Below, in pieces: positions 1 through 6,321 of a stretch of DNA of 17,296 nucleotides (its first letter is position 1; each line of letters opens with the position of its first letter). The translations under genes were made by a program, and so were the position numbers. The notes beneath the pieces are model-generated. The model was given only the letters and a program-made list of their open reading frames with translations. It did no database searches and had not been told where the DNA came from. The stretch is from NIOZ-UU13 sp049287505. Its GTDB lineage: Bacteria > Planctomycetota > Phycisphaerae > Sedimentisphaerales > Anaerobacaceae. Location of the stretch: assembly GCA_049287505.1 (NCBI GenBank), contig JBAQFY010000042.1, positions 1-17,296 of the forward strand, written 5' to 3'.

Positions 1-1
1 C

Positions 2-139
2 GAGGACATCAATACCGTGTATGAAAGCTGGCGGAAGCTGCGAGAAAAAGGTGCAAGAATCTTCTATCCGGCTCATGGTAGGCCCTTTTCTGCCACAAAA
101 TTAGAGAAATCGGTGGGGCAAGCCCCAGTATATGTTTAG
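2..139 (+). CDS. MBL-fold metallohydrolase, C-terminal end only (partial)
   Basis: An open frame enters from the left edge and ends at a TAG at 137-139, giving 45 residues. The stretch E-S-W-R-K-L-R-E-K-G-A-R-I-F-Y-P-A-H-G-R-P-F resembles the end of metallo-beta-lactamase-fold hydrolases, where a Y-P-A-H-G motif supplies a late metal-ligand histidine. The metal-binding HxHxDH core would lie outside the window, so substrate cannot be guessed. The last ten or so codons run through a small palindromic repeat (114-127) that also occurs at 3350-3367, so the natural C-terminus may have been replaced or extended by the repeat. A weak hairpin GGGGA/TCCCC (143-158) follows four bases after the stop, without a clear T tract. 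Confidence 0.55.
   Translation, partial: EDINTVYESWRKLREKGARIFYPAHGRPFSATKLEKSVGQAPVYV
112..129. repeat. Short palindromic repeat, copy 1 (TGGGGC-AA-GCCCCA)
   Basis: The palindrome TGGGGCAAGCCCCA at 114-127 is perfect and lies inside the 3' end of the partial MBL gene. A close copy, with the same GGT.GGGCAAGCCCCA core, lies at 3350-3367. Two copies 3.2 kb apart in unrelated contexts suggest a dispersed REP-like family. Confidence 0.5.
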
Positions 140-597
140 CCAGGGGAAAAACATCCCCAAATCCTTCGACTTTGACTTAGAGATCTTTATAGGTGCCACC
201 CATCGGAAGGAATAGTTAATTAGTTTATTAGCTTGTACATCTTTCGGTTGAAGGCCAAAAAGACAGCCCTCTATAATTAGAGCTATCTGCGGATTTGATT
301 GAAAATTTGGGATATTTCGGTGATTGAGTTTTTGTAAGTGCTTATTTAGAAAGGGATTAAAATTTTCCAAAAAATCTGTTTTTTTTTACCCCTCAGCGGA
401 AATGATTGAAATTTATCTCGGGTAAAATTCAAAATTTTTACATTCTTATTGATATTTTTCATTATTTTCGTATAATTTATAGGACTTGGTGGAACCATAT
501 TAATAGTCACGGAACTTATTCGAAATGCTGTATTAGCCGCAGTATTTTGTTGTCGTTTCTAATTTCATATCTATCATCATGGTAGGAGGGTAAGAAA
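140..597. other. AT-rich intergenic region and dockerin gene leader
   Basis: This 458-base stretch is visibly AT-rich, with a T9 run near 380. I see no convincing gene. A minus-strand frame at 101-370 exists but starts at TTG without a ribosome binding site and runs through the repeat at 112-129. The right part carries the dockerin promoter (449-476), a leader of about 115 bases and the ribosome binding site at 584-589. Confidence 0.6.
449..476 (+). promoter_or_regulatory. Sigma-70-type promoter for the dockerin protein gene
   Basis: TTGATA (449-454), a 16-base spacer and a perfect TATAAT (471-476) lie about 120 bases upstream of the ATG at 598. The match is good for a vegetative promoter, although the surrounding AT richness raises the chance of a random match. 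Confidence 0.55.
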
Positions 598-2982
598 ATG
601 AAAAAGGCAATATTATTATCAGTATTAGTCCTTGTGTTGTGCGGGATGGTATCCGGTTACGAGCAAGACGTATCCTGGATTCATGGAGAAAATCCACCGT
701 TTCCGAGCAGATATCCCGGCGAACCCACTATTGTGGATATAATTCATTTCGCCGTGCCTACGGACGTTTTTCGGAATCAATGGATTGCTGAGCAGACCTT
801 GGGGGGAATCCCGACGCTTTCCATTGACCCGGTGGAGAGGACCATCGAACTTTGGATTCAAGAGCCGGCTCCTGACATTCCCCTCCCGCTTCTCTTTGAC
901 CCTGTTTGTGGCCTCGAAGGTTATTATGGACCGCTCGAAGAGGGTAGTTGGCTTTTCTATTGCCATTTCGAGGGCACTCTTTGGCTGGACGGCTTTGATG
1001 TTGTTCCTACTCCTCCATATCCAAATATTTCCGGCTATGTACGTACCGTCAGCGGCTTGGGGATTAGTGATGTGAGCTTGACCTTCAGTAACGGCGGCGG
1101 CAGCACTACAACTGATGACAGCGGCTATTACACCAAGTGGGTCCCAAGTGGCTGGTCAGGTGTGGCTATGCCGAGCAAGAGCGCTTATAGCTTCAATCCG
1201 ATATACAGGTCATACGTTAATGTAACCTCAAGTATATCAGACCAGAATTATATGGGTTTTGGAGCGACACCGCCAATAAAAGGACGAATCAAGCTCATAG
1301 GAACCGCCGTTAAGGCTGATGAGCAAGAGGGTGAGCTGGTTGGGCAGGGGCGTTACTACGTCCCGGTTACTATTGATGAAATTATCGAGGATGAAGAGAA
1401 TTTGTTAGACGACGTAGTGAACGTAACCGTATGTTATTACGAACCGTTAGATATTCACACAGACTCATACGGAAAGGTCTATGTTTATGGGTATTTCTGG
1501 AAAGATGACGGTCCAGTGCAGTACCGCGGGCGAGTAGATGCATCCAGCTATCCATACTATATTATTCGTCTGGGCGATGTCTCAGGCAACGGAGAAGTCT
1601 CATATGAGGATGCTTCCTTGGCTGCTCAATATGGGGAAGGTGTTTTGTATCTGGAACCGGAACAGATATGGGCCGCTGACGTAGATGGGAACGGGCAAGT
1701 TGATGAATATGATGAAGATTTGATTTTTCAGTATGCTACGGGATTGATAAAAAGATTTCCCGCAGATGATGGGACGATTGATTATTTTACTGAGCATTTT
1801 TCCTCCGGTACAGACAGCTTTGACCTGTCGAACAAATCAATAATATTCACTCCTACTAAAGCCGGTACTTTCTATCGTGCTCATCTAAAAGAGATTACAC
1901 AGTTACCGACCGACCCTGCCGGAGGTACGGCCCTGGCATTAGGTGATGACAATTACAAATTAGTAAATTTAAGTGACCAAGCTACAGTGTTTATCTTCGG
2001 CAGCAGCTTTTCGAGCTTCTATGTCGGCAGCAATGGTTATATAACCTTTACCGAAGGAGATACCGACTACACCGAATCTTTGACCGACCATTTTGAGACG
2101 ATGCGCATATCCGGCTTATTCAACGACCTCAACCCGTCCGCAGGTGGGCTGGTCGGCTGGAAACAATTAGCAGACCGTGTGGCTGTGACATGGGAAAACG
2201 TTCAAAAATACGGTGAGAGTAACTCTAATACATTCCAGATTGAGATGTATTTTGACGGGAGAATACAGCTTTCCTGGCTTGGGATTTCAGTTGAGAAGTG
2301 TATTGTAGGCTTATCAGCCGGTCTTGGTGTGCCGGAAGATTTTCAGGAGACAGACCTCTCAGATGCGTATCCACCGCCGCCACTATTGCCGGGCTTCTTT
2401 GCCGAGCAGTTCTCTTCTCTCGAAGATAGCTTTGACCTGTCGAACACATCAATTATATTCAAGCCTACCGTAGATGGTACTTCTTATAGTGCTTATTTAC
2501 AAGAAATTACACAATTACCGAGCGACCCTGCCGGAGGTATAGAGCTGGCGCTGGGTGATGACAATTACCGGAATGTAAAGCTAAGTAATCAGGCTACAGT
2601 ATCTATTTTCGGCAGCAGCTTTTCGAGCTTCTACGTCGGCAGCAACGGTTACATAACCTTTACCGAAGGTGACAACGACCACTCTGAAAGTCTGTCCGAC
2701 CATTTTGATACAAGGCGTATATCCTGCCTGTTCAATGACCTCAATCCGGCCGGAGGAGGGCTGGTTAGCTGGAAACAATTGGCAGACCGTGTGGTTGTGA
2801 CGTGGGTGAAGGTTCCCGAGTACGGTGAGAGTAACTCTAATACATTCCAGGTCGAGATGTATTTTGACGGGAGAATACGGCTTTCCTGGCTTGGGATTGC
2901 GAGTGAGAACGGCATCGTAGGCCTGTCAGACGGACTTGGTGTGCCGGAAGATTTTGAGGAGACAGATTTTTCAGAGATATAA
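598..2982 (+). CDS. Secreted dockerin-domain protein with two tandem C-terminal beta domains
   Basis: The 794-residue protein begins with a Sec signal peptide (about 1-20, MKKAILLSVL followed by a hydrophobic core). The start is fixed by AGGAGG at 584-589, eight bases before the ATG. A carboxypeptidase-regulatory-like beta domain (about 143-200, I-S-G-Y-V-R-T...D-D-S-G-Y-Y) is followed by a type I dockerin-like module at 326-388 with two calcium loops, D-V-S-G-N-G-E-V and D-V-D-G-N-G-Q-V. Then come two tandem copies of an about 190-residue domain (397-588 and 601-793) with the signature Y-V-G-S-N-G-Y-I-T-F and W-K-Q-L-A-D-R-V. This resembles domains common in secreted planctomycete proteins, perhaps related to nidogen-like folds. 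No catalytic domain is recognised, so a binding or surface role is likely. It has its own promoter and terminator and appears monocistronic. No cohesin is seen in the window. Confidence 0.85.
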   Translation: MKKAILLSVLVLVLCGMVSGYEQDVSWIHGENPPFPSRYPGEPTIVDIIHFAVPTDVFRNQWIAEQTLGGIPTLSIDPVERTIELWIQEPAPDIPLPLLFDPVCGLEGYYGPLEEGSWLFYCHFEGTLWLDGFDVVPTPPYPNISGYVRTVSGLGISDVSLTFSNGGGSTTTDDSGYYTKWVPSGWSGVAMPSKSAYSFNPIYRSYVNVTSSISDQNYMGFGATPPIKGRIKLIGTAVKADEQEGELVGQGRYYVPVTIDEIIEDEENLLDDVVNVTVCYYEPLDIHTDSYGKVYVYGYFWKDDGPVQYRGRVDASSYPYYIIRLGDVSGNGEVSYEDASLAAQYGEGVLYLEPEQIWAADVDGNGQVDEYDEDLIFQYATGLIKRFPADDGTIDYFTEHFSSGTDSFDLSNKSIIFTPTKAGTFYRAHLKEITQLPTDPAGGTALALGDDNYKLVNLSDQATVFIFGSSFSSFYVGSNGYITFTEGDTDYTESLTDHFETMRISGLFNDLNPSAGGLVGWKQLADRVAVTWENVQKYGESNSNTFQIEMYFDGRIQLSWLGISVEKCIVGLSAGLGVPEDFQETDLSDAYPPPPLLPGFFAEQFSSLEDSFDLSNTSIIFKPTVDGTSYSAYLQEITQLPSDPAGGIELALGDDNYRNVKLSNQATVSIFGSSFSSFYVGSNGYITFTEGDNDHSESLSDHFDTRRISCLFNDLNPAGGGLVSWKQLADRVVVTWVKVPEYGESNSNTFQVEMYFDGRIRLSWLGIASENGIVGLSDGLGVPEDFEETDFSEI
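1786..2361 (+). repeat. Tandem domain repeat, copy 1
   Basis: This stretch encodes residues 397-588 of the dockerin protein. It matches copy 2 (2398-2976) over its whole length without gaps for most of its run. By eye roughly three quarters of residues are identical, and several DNA runs of more than 20 bases are unchanged, for example around the Y-V-G-S-N-G-Y-I-T-F segment. Confidence 0.85.
2398..2976 (+). repeat. Tandem domain repeat, copy 2
   Basis: This stretch encodes residues 601-793, offset by 204 residues from copy 1. The linker between the copies is proline-rich (A-Y-P-P-P-P-L-L-P-G). The high DNA identity points to duplication within this gene, or continued gene conversion between the copies. 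Confidence 0.85.
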
Positions 2983-3059
2983 TCACACCCACCGGAAGCA
3001 ACGGCAATGCAATAGTGAAATCAAAGATTAAAGTCCAAAATCAAAATCGGAAGAATCTA

Positions 3060-3092
3060 TAAAGGCTGAGTGGTGAGCAAACTCAGCCTTTA
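3060..3092 (+). terminator. Hairpin terminator after the dockerin gene
   Basis: A perfect 12-bp stem, TAAAGGCTGAGT (3060-3071) with ACTCAGCCTTTA (3081-3092), and a nine-base loop lie about 78 bases after the stop at 2982. The A/T ends of the stem give a short CTTT on the 3' side but no long T tract. The preceding stretch rich in TCAAA/TTAAAG appears non-coding. Confidence 0.7.
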
Positions 3093-3123
3093 CCATTTAC
3101 GTTAAGTATGTTAGAATATTCAT

Positions 3124-3318
3124 ATGAATCTTATTAAAAACCATGTGAAGCTCGTGAAAATGAGCTGTGAGGAAGAATCTTTTGTTAAGGCCTCGCCAGC
3201 CGAGCGGGTTAGCTTTATGTGGGAGCTAACCAAAGAGCTGTGGTCATTACGGAATCGGCAGGATACTGAACGAAGATTACAAAGAAATGTTACAAATCTT
3301 GTTAGGCAACGAGACTAA
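3124..3318 (+). CDS. Small hypothetical protein (64 aa)
   Basis: A 64-residue charged protein with S-P-A-E-R-V-S-F-M-W-E-L-T-K-E-L-W in the middle and E-R-R-L-Q-R-N-V near the end. This pattern (an A-E-R-v..mWeLT..lW helix then an RLQR-type tail) recalls small uncharacterised proteins found in many bacteria, so I think it is real; no function is assigned. The ATG at 3124 lacks a good ribosome binding site, and an internal ATG at 3160 (M-S-C-E-E) is an alternative start. It sits alone between the dockerin terminator and a repeat. The stop codon lies inside a small hairpin (3310-3335). Confidence 0.5.
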   Translation: MNLIKNHVKLVKMSCEEESFVKASPAERVSFMWELTKELWSLRNRQDTERRLQRNVTNLVRQRD

Positions 3319-3335
3319 GTGAGCATTTTGTCTCG
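3310..3335 (+). terminator. Possible terminator hairpin overlapping the small gene's stop
   Basis: CGAGAC (3310-3315) pairs with GTCTCG (3330-3335) across a 14-base loop. The stem spans the TAA at 3316-3318 and ends without a T tract, so it is only a candidate. Confidence 0.25.
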
Positions 3336-3349
3336 CGGGATAGAAGAAC

Positions 3350-3371
3350 GGTTGGGCAAGCCCCACCCTAC
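3350..3371. repeat. Short palindromic repeat, copy 2 (GGGCAAGCCC core)
   Basis: GGTTGGGC-AA-GCCCCACC (3350-3367) is a near-perfect palindrome followed by CTAC. It shares the GGT.GGGCAAGCCCCA core with 112-129. Here it lies between genes. Confidence 0.5.
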
Positions 3372-3441
3372 ATTCATCTTTTAGCCAAATCAGTTCAGTT
3401 TATAACTTGATTCTCTTCTACTCTTAAAATAAAATTAGCTA

Positions 3442-3957
3442 ATGGTTTATCTTTGGTCAACTATACTGGTTTTGCTCAATGCCTGCTGGCTGGGGCTGGT
3501 CGTTTTCGGCCTGCCGGGCAACTGGCTAATCGTCATATCGACGTGCCTGTTCGCGTGGTGGCGGTGGGATAATAGTGTATTTTCCATCTATACCTTGATT
3601 GCGATATCAATCTTAGCAGTTCTTGGCGAACTTGTGGAGTTTACCGCGGGTATGATAGGAGCCAGGAAATCAGGGGCAAGCTGGCCCGGGGCAATCGCCT
3701 CGCTTTTTGGGGCGGTAACAGGTGCCGTCCTTGGCACGTTTCTGTTTCCTGTACCGTTTTTGGGGACGCTGCTCGGCGCCTGCTCCGGCGCAGGGTTGTG
3801 CGTATGGGGAATGGAGTTCTCCCGCGGTAAAAAGGCTGAGCACTCTTTACGCTACGCTGTTGGGGCGGGACTCGGTGAATTCTTCGGCATTACAACTAAA
3901 TTTGCCCTTGGCATTGTCATCTGGTTCATCGTGGCAGTGGCTGCCTTTTGGCCGTGA
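3442..3957 (+). CDS. DUF456 family membrane protein
   Basis: This 171-residue integral membrane protein has a normal length for DUF456 (PF04306). It carries the family's hallmarks: an early G-L-P-G-N-W-L-I segment (about 23-30), then G-A-R-K-S-G-A-S-W-P-G-A and several glycine-rich helices (G-A-V-T-G-A-V-L-G, P-F-L-G-T-L-L-G-A), with about five to six hydrophobic segments. The molecular function of the family is unknown. The ATG at 3442 has no clear Shine-Dalgarno sequence. It is separated from both neighbours by about 125-145 bases and may be transcribed alone. Confidence 0.85.
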   Translation: MVYLWSTILVLLNACWLGLVVFGLPGNWLIVISTCLFAWWRWDNSVFSIYTLIAISILAVLGELVEFTAGMIGARKSGASWPGAIASLFGAVTGAVLGTFLFPVPFLGTLLGACSGAGLCVWGMEFSRGKKAEHSLRYAVGAGLGEFFGITTKFALGIVIWFIVAVAAFWP

Positions 3958-4004
3958 TGGCTTGTACAAGAGTCCGAAAAAAACCATCTGAAGAACATTT
4001 TCGC

Positions 4005-4026
4005 TAAATCTTATCCGCAAGATTTA
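4005..4026. terminator. Small hairpin between DUF456 and flagellin-like genes
   Basis: TAAATCTT (4005-4012) and AAGATTTA (4019-4026) form an 8-bp AT-rich stem with a six-base loop, about 50 bases after the DUF456 stop. It is a weak terminator candidate or a chance palindrome. Confidence 0.3.
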
Positions 4027-4035
4027 ATGGTTATT

Positions 4036-4064
4036 TTGCTCACAGCTACTCTTTTTACTATATT
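4036..4064 (+). promoter_or_regulatory. Candidate sigma-70 promoter for the flagellin-like gene
   Basis: TTGCTC (4036-4041), a 17-base spacer and TATATT (4059-4064) lie about 40 bases before the putative TTG start at 4103. The -10 is good and the -35 weak. A GG-N10-GC sigma-54 element was looked for and not found. Confidence 0.4.
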
Positions 4065-4102
4065 TTAATTGTGGGAACTGGCTGTGGGACTGTTGTGCAA
4101 TT

Positions 4103-4900
4103 TTGGGGAAAGAAAAGCTGTTCGAATACAAAATCAGAAACGTATTAGATGTAAGTTATGGTGCGTATGTTGTTAACGGGGCTTATAGCGGGAACAGCAA
4201 TCCGACAGGGGCACCAAACCATAATGATGCCGTAGCAATAATTCGAGAGATGCTCAAGGGCAACATCGCAGATGTTCGGCAAAGTGCCAGAGAGGCCAGC
4301 AGTGCTATCTCCATAATTCAGATATTTGCCAGTGCCGCCGATAGCATCGCCGCCAAATTGACTACAATGGAAGAACTGGCCAAGAAAGCTGCCAGCCCGG
4401 ATTATTCACGAGTGAAGGTCGAGGAAATGCAAAAGGAATTCAAGAACCTGGCTCAAGAAATAAACAAAATAGTCAAGGGCACTGAATATAACTACAATAA
4501 GATATTTACCGAAGGCGGCGAAAGCATATCAGTCCCTATCGGTGACGGCTCAAGGATAGATATTTTTGCAAGGGACTTTAGTTTTAATGCTCAAGGTCTT
4601 GATTTGATTAGCGACCCAAAGTCAGCATTGTCAAATATCAAAAAGGCGATAACAAACCTCAACGAATACGACGAATACCTTAGCAGACAGTCTGCACGTG
4701 TGGAAGATGCTACGGCTACTATCGAATCCGAGGTGGAAAGCGCTATGGGTGTCGAGATGGACGATTTTACGGCAGAGATTGCCATCGAAACAGCAAGTTA
4801 TACCGCGAACTCGCTTTCGGAAGATAAGTCCACATCGCTCTATGCTCAAGCCAACATCGCTACCGAAGAGGCACTACAATTGCTCAAAGGTCGTAAATGA
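4103..4900 (+). CDS. Flagellin-like protein with atypical N-terminus
   Basis: Residues about 40-125 follow the flagellin N-terminal domain: D-A-V-A-I-I-R-E-M-L, then Q-S-A-R-E-A-S-S-A-I-S-I-I-Q, then T-M-E-E-L-A-K-K-A-A-S, then M-Q-K-E-F-K-N-L-A-Q-E-I. The last about 90 residues follow the C-terminal domain: A-L-S-N-I-K-K-A-I, then a coiled-coil stretch, then D-D-F-T-A-E-I-A and A-Q-A-N-I-A-T-E-E-A-L-Q-L-L. There is no hypervariable centre, so 265 residues is near a minimal flagellin. The usual start (I-N-T-N..., L-S-S-G-L-R-I) is absent and replaced by an unrelated-looking segment. The start is uncertain: there is no ATG, the first candidate is TTG at 4103, no good ribosome binding site is seen, and the frame stays open upstream to a TAA at 4025-4027. 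No other flagellar genes are nearby. It could be a specialised paralogue or a decaying gene. Confidence 0.65.
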   Translation: MGKEKLFEYKIRNVLDVSYGAYVVNGAYSGNSNPTGAPNHNDAVAIIREMLKGNIADVRQSAREASSAISIIQIFASAADSIAAKLTTMEELAKKAASPDYSRVKVEEMQKEFKNLAQEINKIVKGTEYNYNKIFTEGGESISVPIGDGSRIDIFARDFSFNAQGLDLISDPKSALSNIKKAITNLNEYDEYLSRQSARVEDATATIESEVESAMGVEMDDFTAEIAIETASYTANSLSEDKSTSLYAQANIATEEALQLLKGRK

Positions 4901-4985
4901 GCGGCGTCTTGTTTCGAGAAAATAATTGCCAGCAAGAGAGCAAATTCTCGCATGTCGTATTGCTATCCGGCATGAAGCCTGGGTT

Positions 4986-6053
4986 TTACAATCCGTAAGA
5001 TTTGATCAAGCGCTCGTTGGGCTTGAAATGATACTGGCACTGCTCCGACTGCGTTCCCAGCACCTCTATTTTGTTCAGGTCGCCTTGGCCCATTCCAGCC
5101 TCGGCAAAAGCCAACAGGTACATAATCTGGGTCGGGTCAAAACCCATTAGCTTTGTTGCGAGAGTGTCCATTGCAAGGGGGTCCATGCTGGCCAGGGCAA
5201 TTCTTGCATCGACGGGAGTACCGCCGGTCGGGCCGTTTCCTTCCATAGCTTCGAAGCCGTCAATAACACCAAGGTCGGGGTAAATTTCCTGGGCCAGATG
5301 GAACATATTATAGTGCAGGAGAGCCTCGCGGGAGAAATTGTACGCAGCGTGCATCAGGCCCTTATCGTTTGTTTTATAGTCGTTGAGGGGTGCGCCAAGC
5401 AGGACGTTTTTCAGTGACAAGGTTGTGACAACGCGGTCGTGGGTCTTCATTTTAGCTGCGGAGATGATATACAAATCGGGGTCTAAGAACGTCGAGATAA
5501 TCCGAATTGGAGTCGGCCGGTGACCTTTGCCGAATACGTAACGGTATTGCCAGGGCTGGTGATTGAGGTCGAGCAGCTTGACGTTGTATTCCTTCTCCAG
5601 TGGCATATAGCCGTAGTTTTTATAGCCGTCAAATGTGCCTTCTCTTGAGATTGTGGATTCGCCAATAATAATCTGATTTTTGTAATGGGGCTTTAGAAAA
5701 TCGAGGATTCCCCTGACGGCGTCCACGTGCGTAGCGGCGAGCTGGCGAGTAGTGATTACGAAGTTAGGTTTGATGAGAATCTTTTTGTCGCCGATGGAAG
5801 CGAGGACCTCATCTTCGATTTTCTTTAGTGCCTGATATACAATATCCCGCCGGTCATTGCCCTTTATCAGAGCAACCTTTGCGGGCGATGCTTCGGTTCC
5901 GAATAATCCATTCTTCTTTACCAAAGGGCTCCCAGGGGCGGCATAGGTAACGGTAGGGCCGAATGATTTTCCGCCGAGGGCAAGACCCAAGGCCCCTAAT
6001 CCAAAACCTTTTAGGACATCGCGTCGGTTAAAATGACTCTTGTTGCCGGCCAT
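4986..6053 (-). CDS. Tat-exported DUF362 protein
   Basis: This 355-residue protein begins with a twin-arginine signal (N-R-R-D-V-L-K-G-F-G, residues 9-18, followed by a glycine/leucine-rich core), so it should be exported folded. The rest matches DUF362 (PF04015): I-L-I-K-P-N-F-V near 92-99, A-A-K-M-K-T-H near 199-205, L-S-L-K-N near 212-216, I-D-G-F-E-A-M-E-G-N-G-P near 264-275 and a late D-P-L-A-M-D (291-296). No CxxC or ferredoxin module is present, unlike some family members. The biochemical function is unknown; a Tat signal usually implies a cofactor or cytoplasmic folding. The ATG at 6053 follows an AAAGGA-type ribosome binding site and its own promoter at 6095-6123. A second, larger DUF362 domain lies in the gene at 14247-16694. 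Confidence 0.85.
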   Translation of the reverse strand: MAGNKSHFNRRDVLKGFGLGALGLALGGKSFGPTVTYAAPGSPLVKKNGLFGTEASPAKVALIKGNDRRDIVYQALKKIEDEVLASIGDKKILIKPNFVITTRQLAATHVDAVRGILDFLKPHYKNQIIIGESTISREGTFDGYKNYGYMPLEKEYNVKLLDLNHQPWQYRYVFGKGHRPTPIRIISTFLDPDLYIISAAKMKTHDRVVTTLSLKNVLLGAPLNDYKTNDKGLMHAAYNFSREALLHYNMFHLAQEIYPDLGVIDGFEAMEGNGPTGGTPVDARIALASMDPLAMDTLATKLMGFDPTQIMYLLAFAEAGMGQGDLNKIEVLGTQSEQCQYHFKPNERLIKSYGL

Positions 6054-6094
6054 AGATAATTCCTTTCTGAATTTTCAGTATTTTGTCCAACCGC

Positions 6095-6123
6095 ATTATA
6101 ACAACCACGCGGAATGATGTCGA
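6095..6123 (-). promoter_or_regulatory. Sigma-70 promoter for the DUF362 gene
   Basis: Read on the minus strand: TCGACA (6118-6123), 17 bases, then a perfect TATAAT (6095-6100) preceded by TGT (extended -10). The start site would be about 35 bases before the ATG at 6053. The spacer end GTGGTTGT nearly matches that of the kinase promoter at 14180-14208. Confidence 0.75.
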
Positions 6124-6145
6124 GATGATTAAGGACACCCGAAAA

Positions 6146-6176
6146 CAAACCTTCGACAAACTCAGGCCGAGGTTTG
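6146..6176. repeat. Imperfect palindromic repeat between genes
   Basis: CAAACCT-T-CG (6146-6155) pairs with CGAGGTTTG (6168-6176) apart from one bulged T. The interior has ACAAACTCAGGC, reminiscent of the common TCGACA..CTCAGG type of dispersed bacterial intergenic repeat. It lies upstream of the DUF362 promoter. Confidence 0.4.
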
Positions 6177-6250
6177 AGGGTTTAAGCTGCCTTGAATAAT
6201 TCTTTGGACAATAATCTGATTGAGACTTCGCCTCAAATCGTATTATTTCT

Positions 6251-6275
6251 GGATTCCCGCTTTCGCGGGAATGAC
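6251..6275. repeat. REP-like palindrome ATTCCCGC-TTTC-GCGGGAAT
   Basis: A perfect 8-bp stem (6253-6260 with 6265-6272) with loop TTTC, flanked by GG and GAC. This GGATTCCCGC...GCGGGAATGAC form is a widely dispersed short palindrome in many bacterial genomes. It lies about 45 bases downstream of the SMP-30/MBL stop and may act as a transcript end structure. Confidence 0.6.
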
Positions 6276-6321
6276 AAACCATCATTTGAACCTTGACAAA
6301 GCACTATGAACTTGTGCCCGG

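Noticed and set aside
101..370. Minus-strand open frame of 89 residues
   Set aside because: It starts at TTG without a ribosome binding site, overlaps the partial MBL gene and runs through the palindromic repeat at 112-129; the composition fits AT-rich non-coding DNA.
1786..2976. Possible CRISPR or short tandem array
   Set aside because: The repeat unit is about 600 bases, in frame and encodes a protein domain, so it is a domain duplication.
4071..4102. Sigma-54 promoter for the flagellin-like gene
   Set aside because: GG and GC dinucleotides occur, but not at the required 10-base spacing; a sigma-70-like pair fits better.
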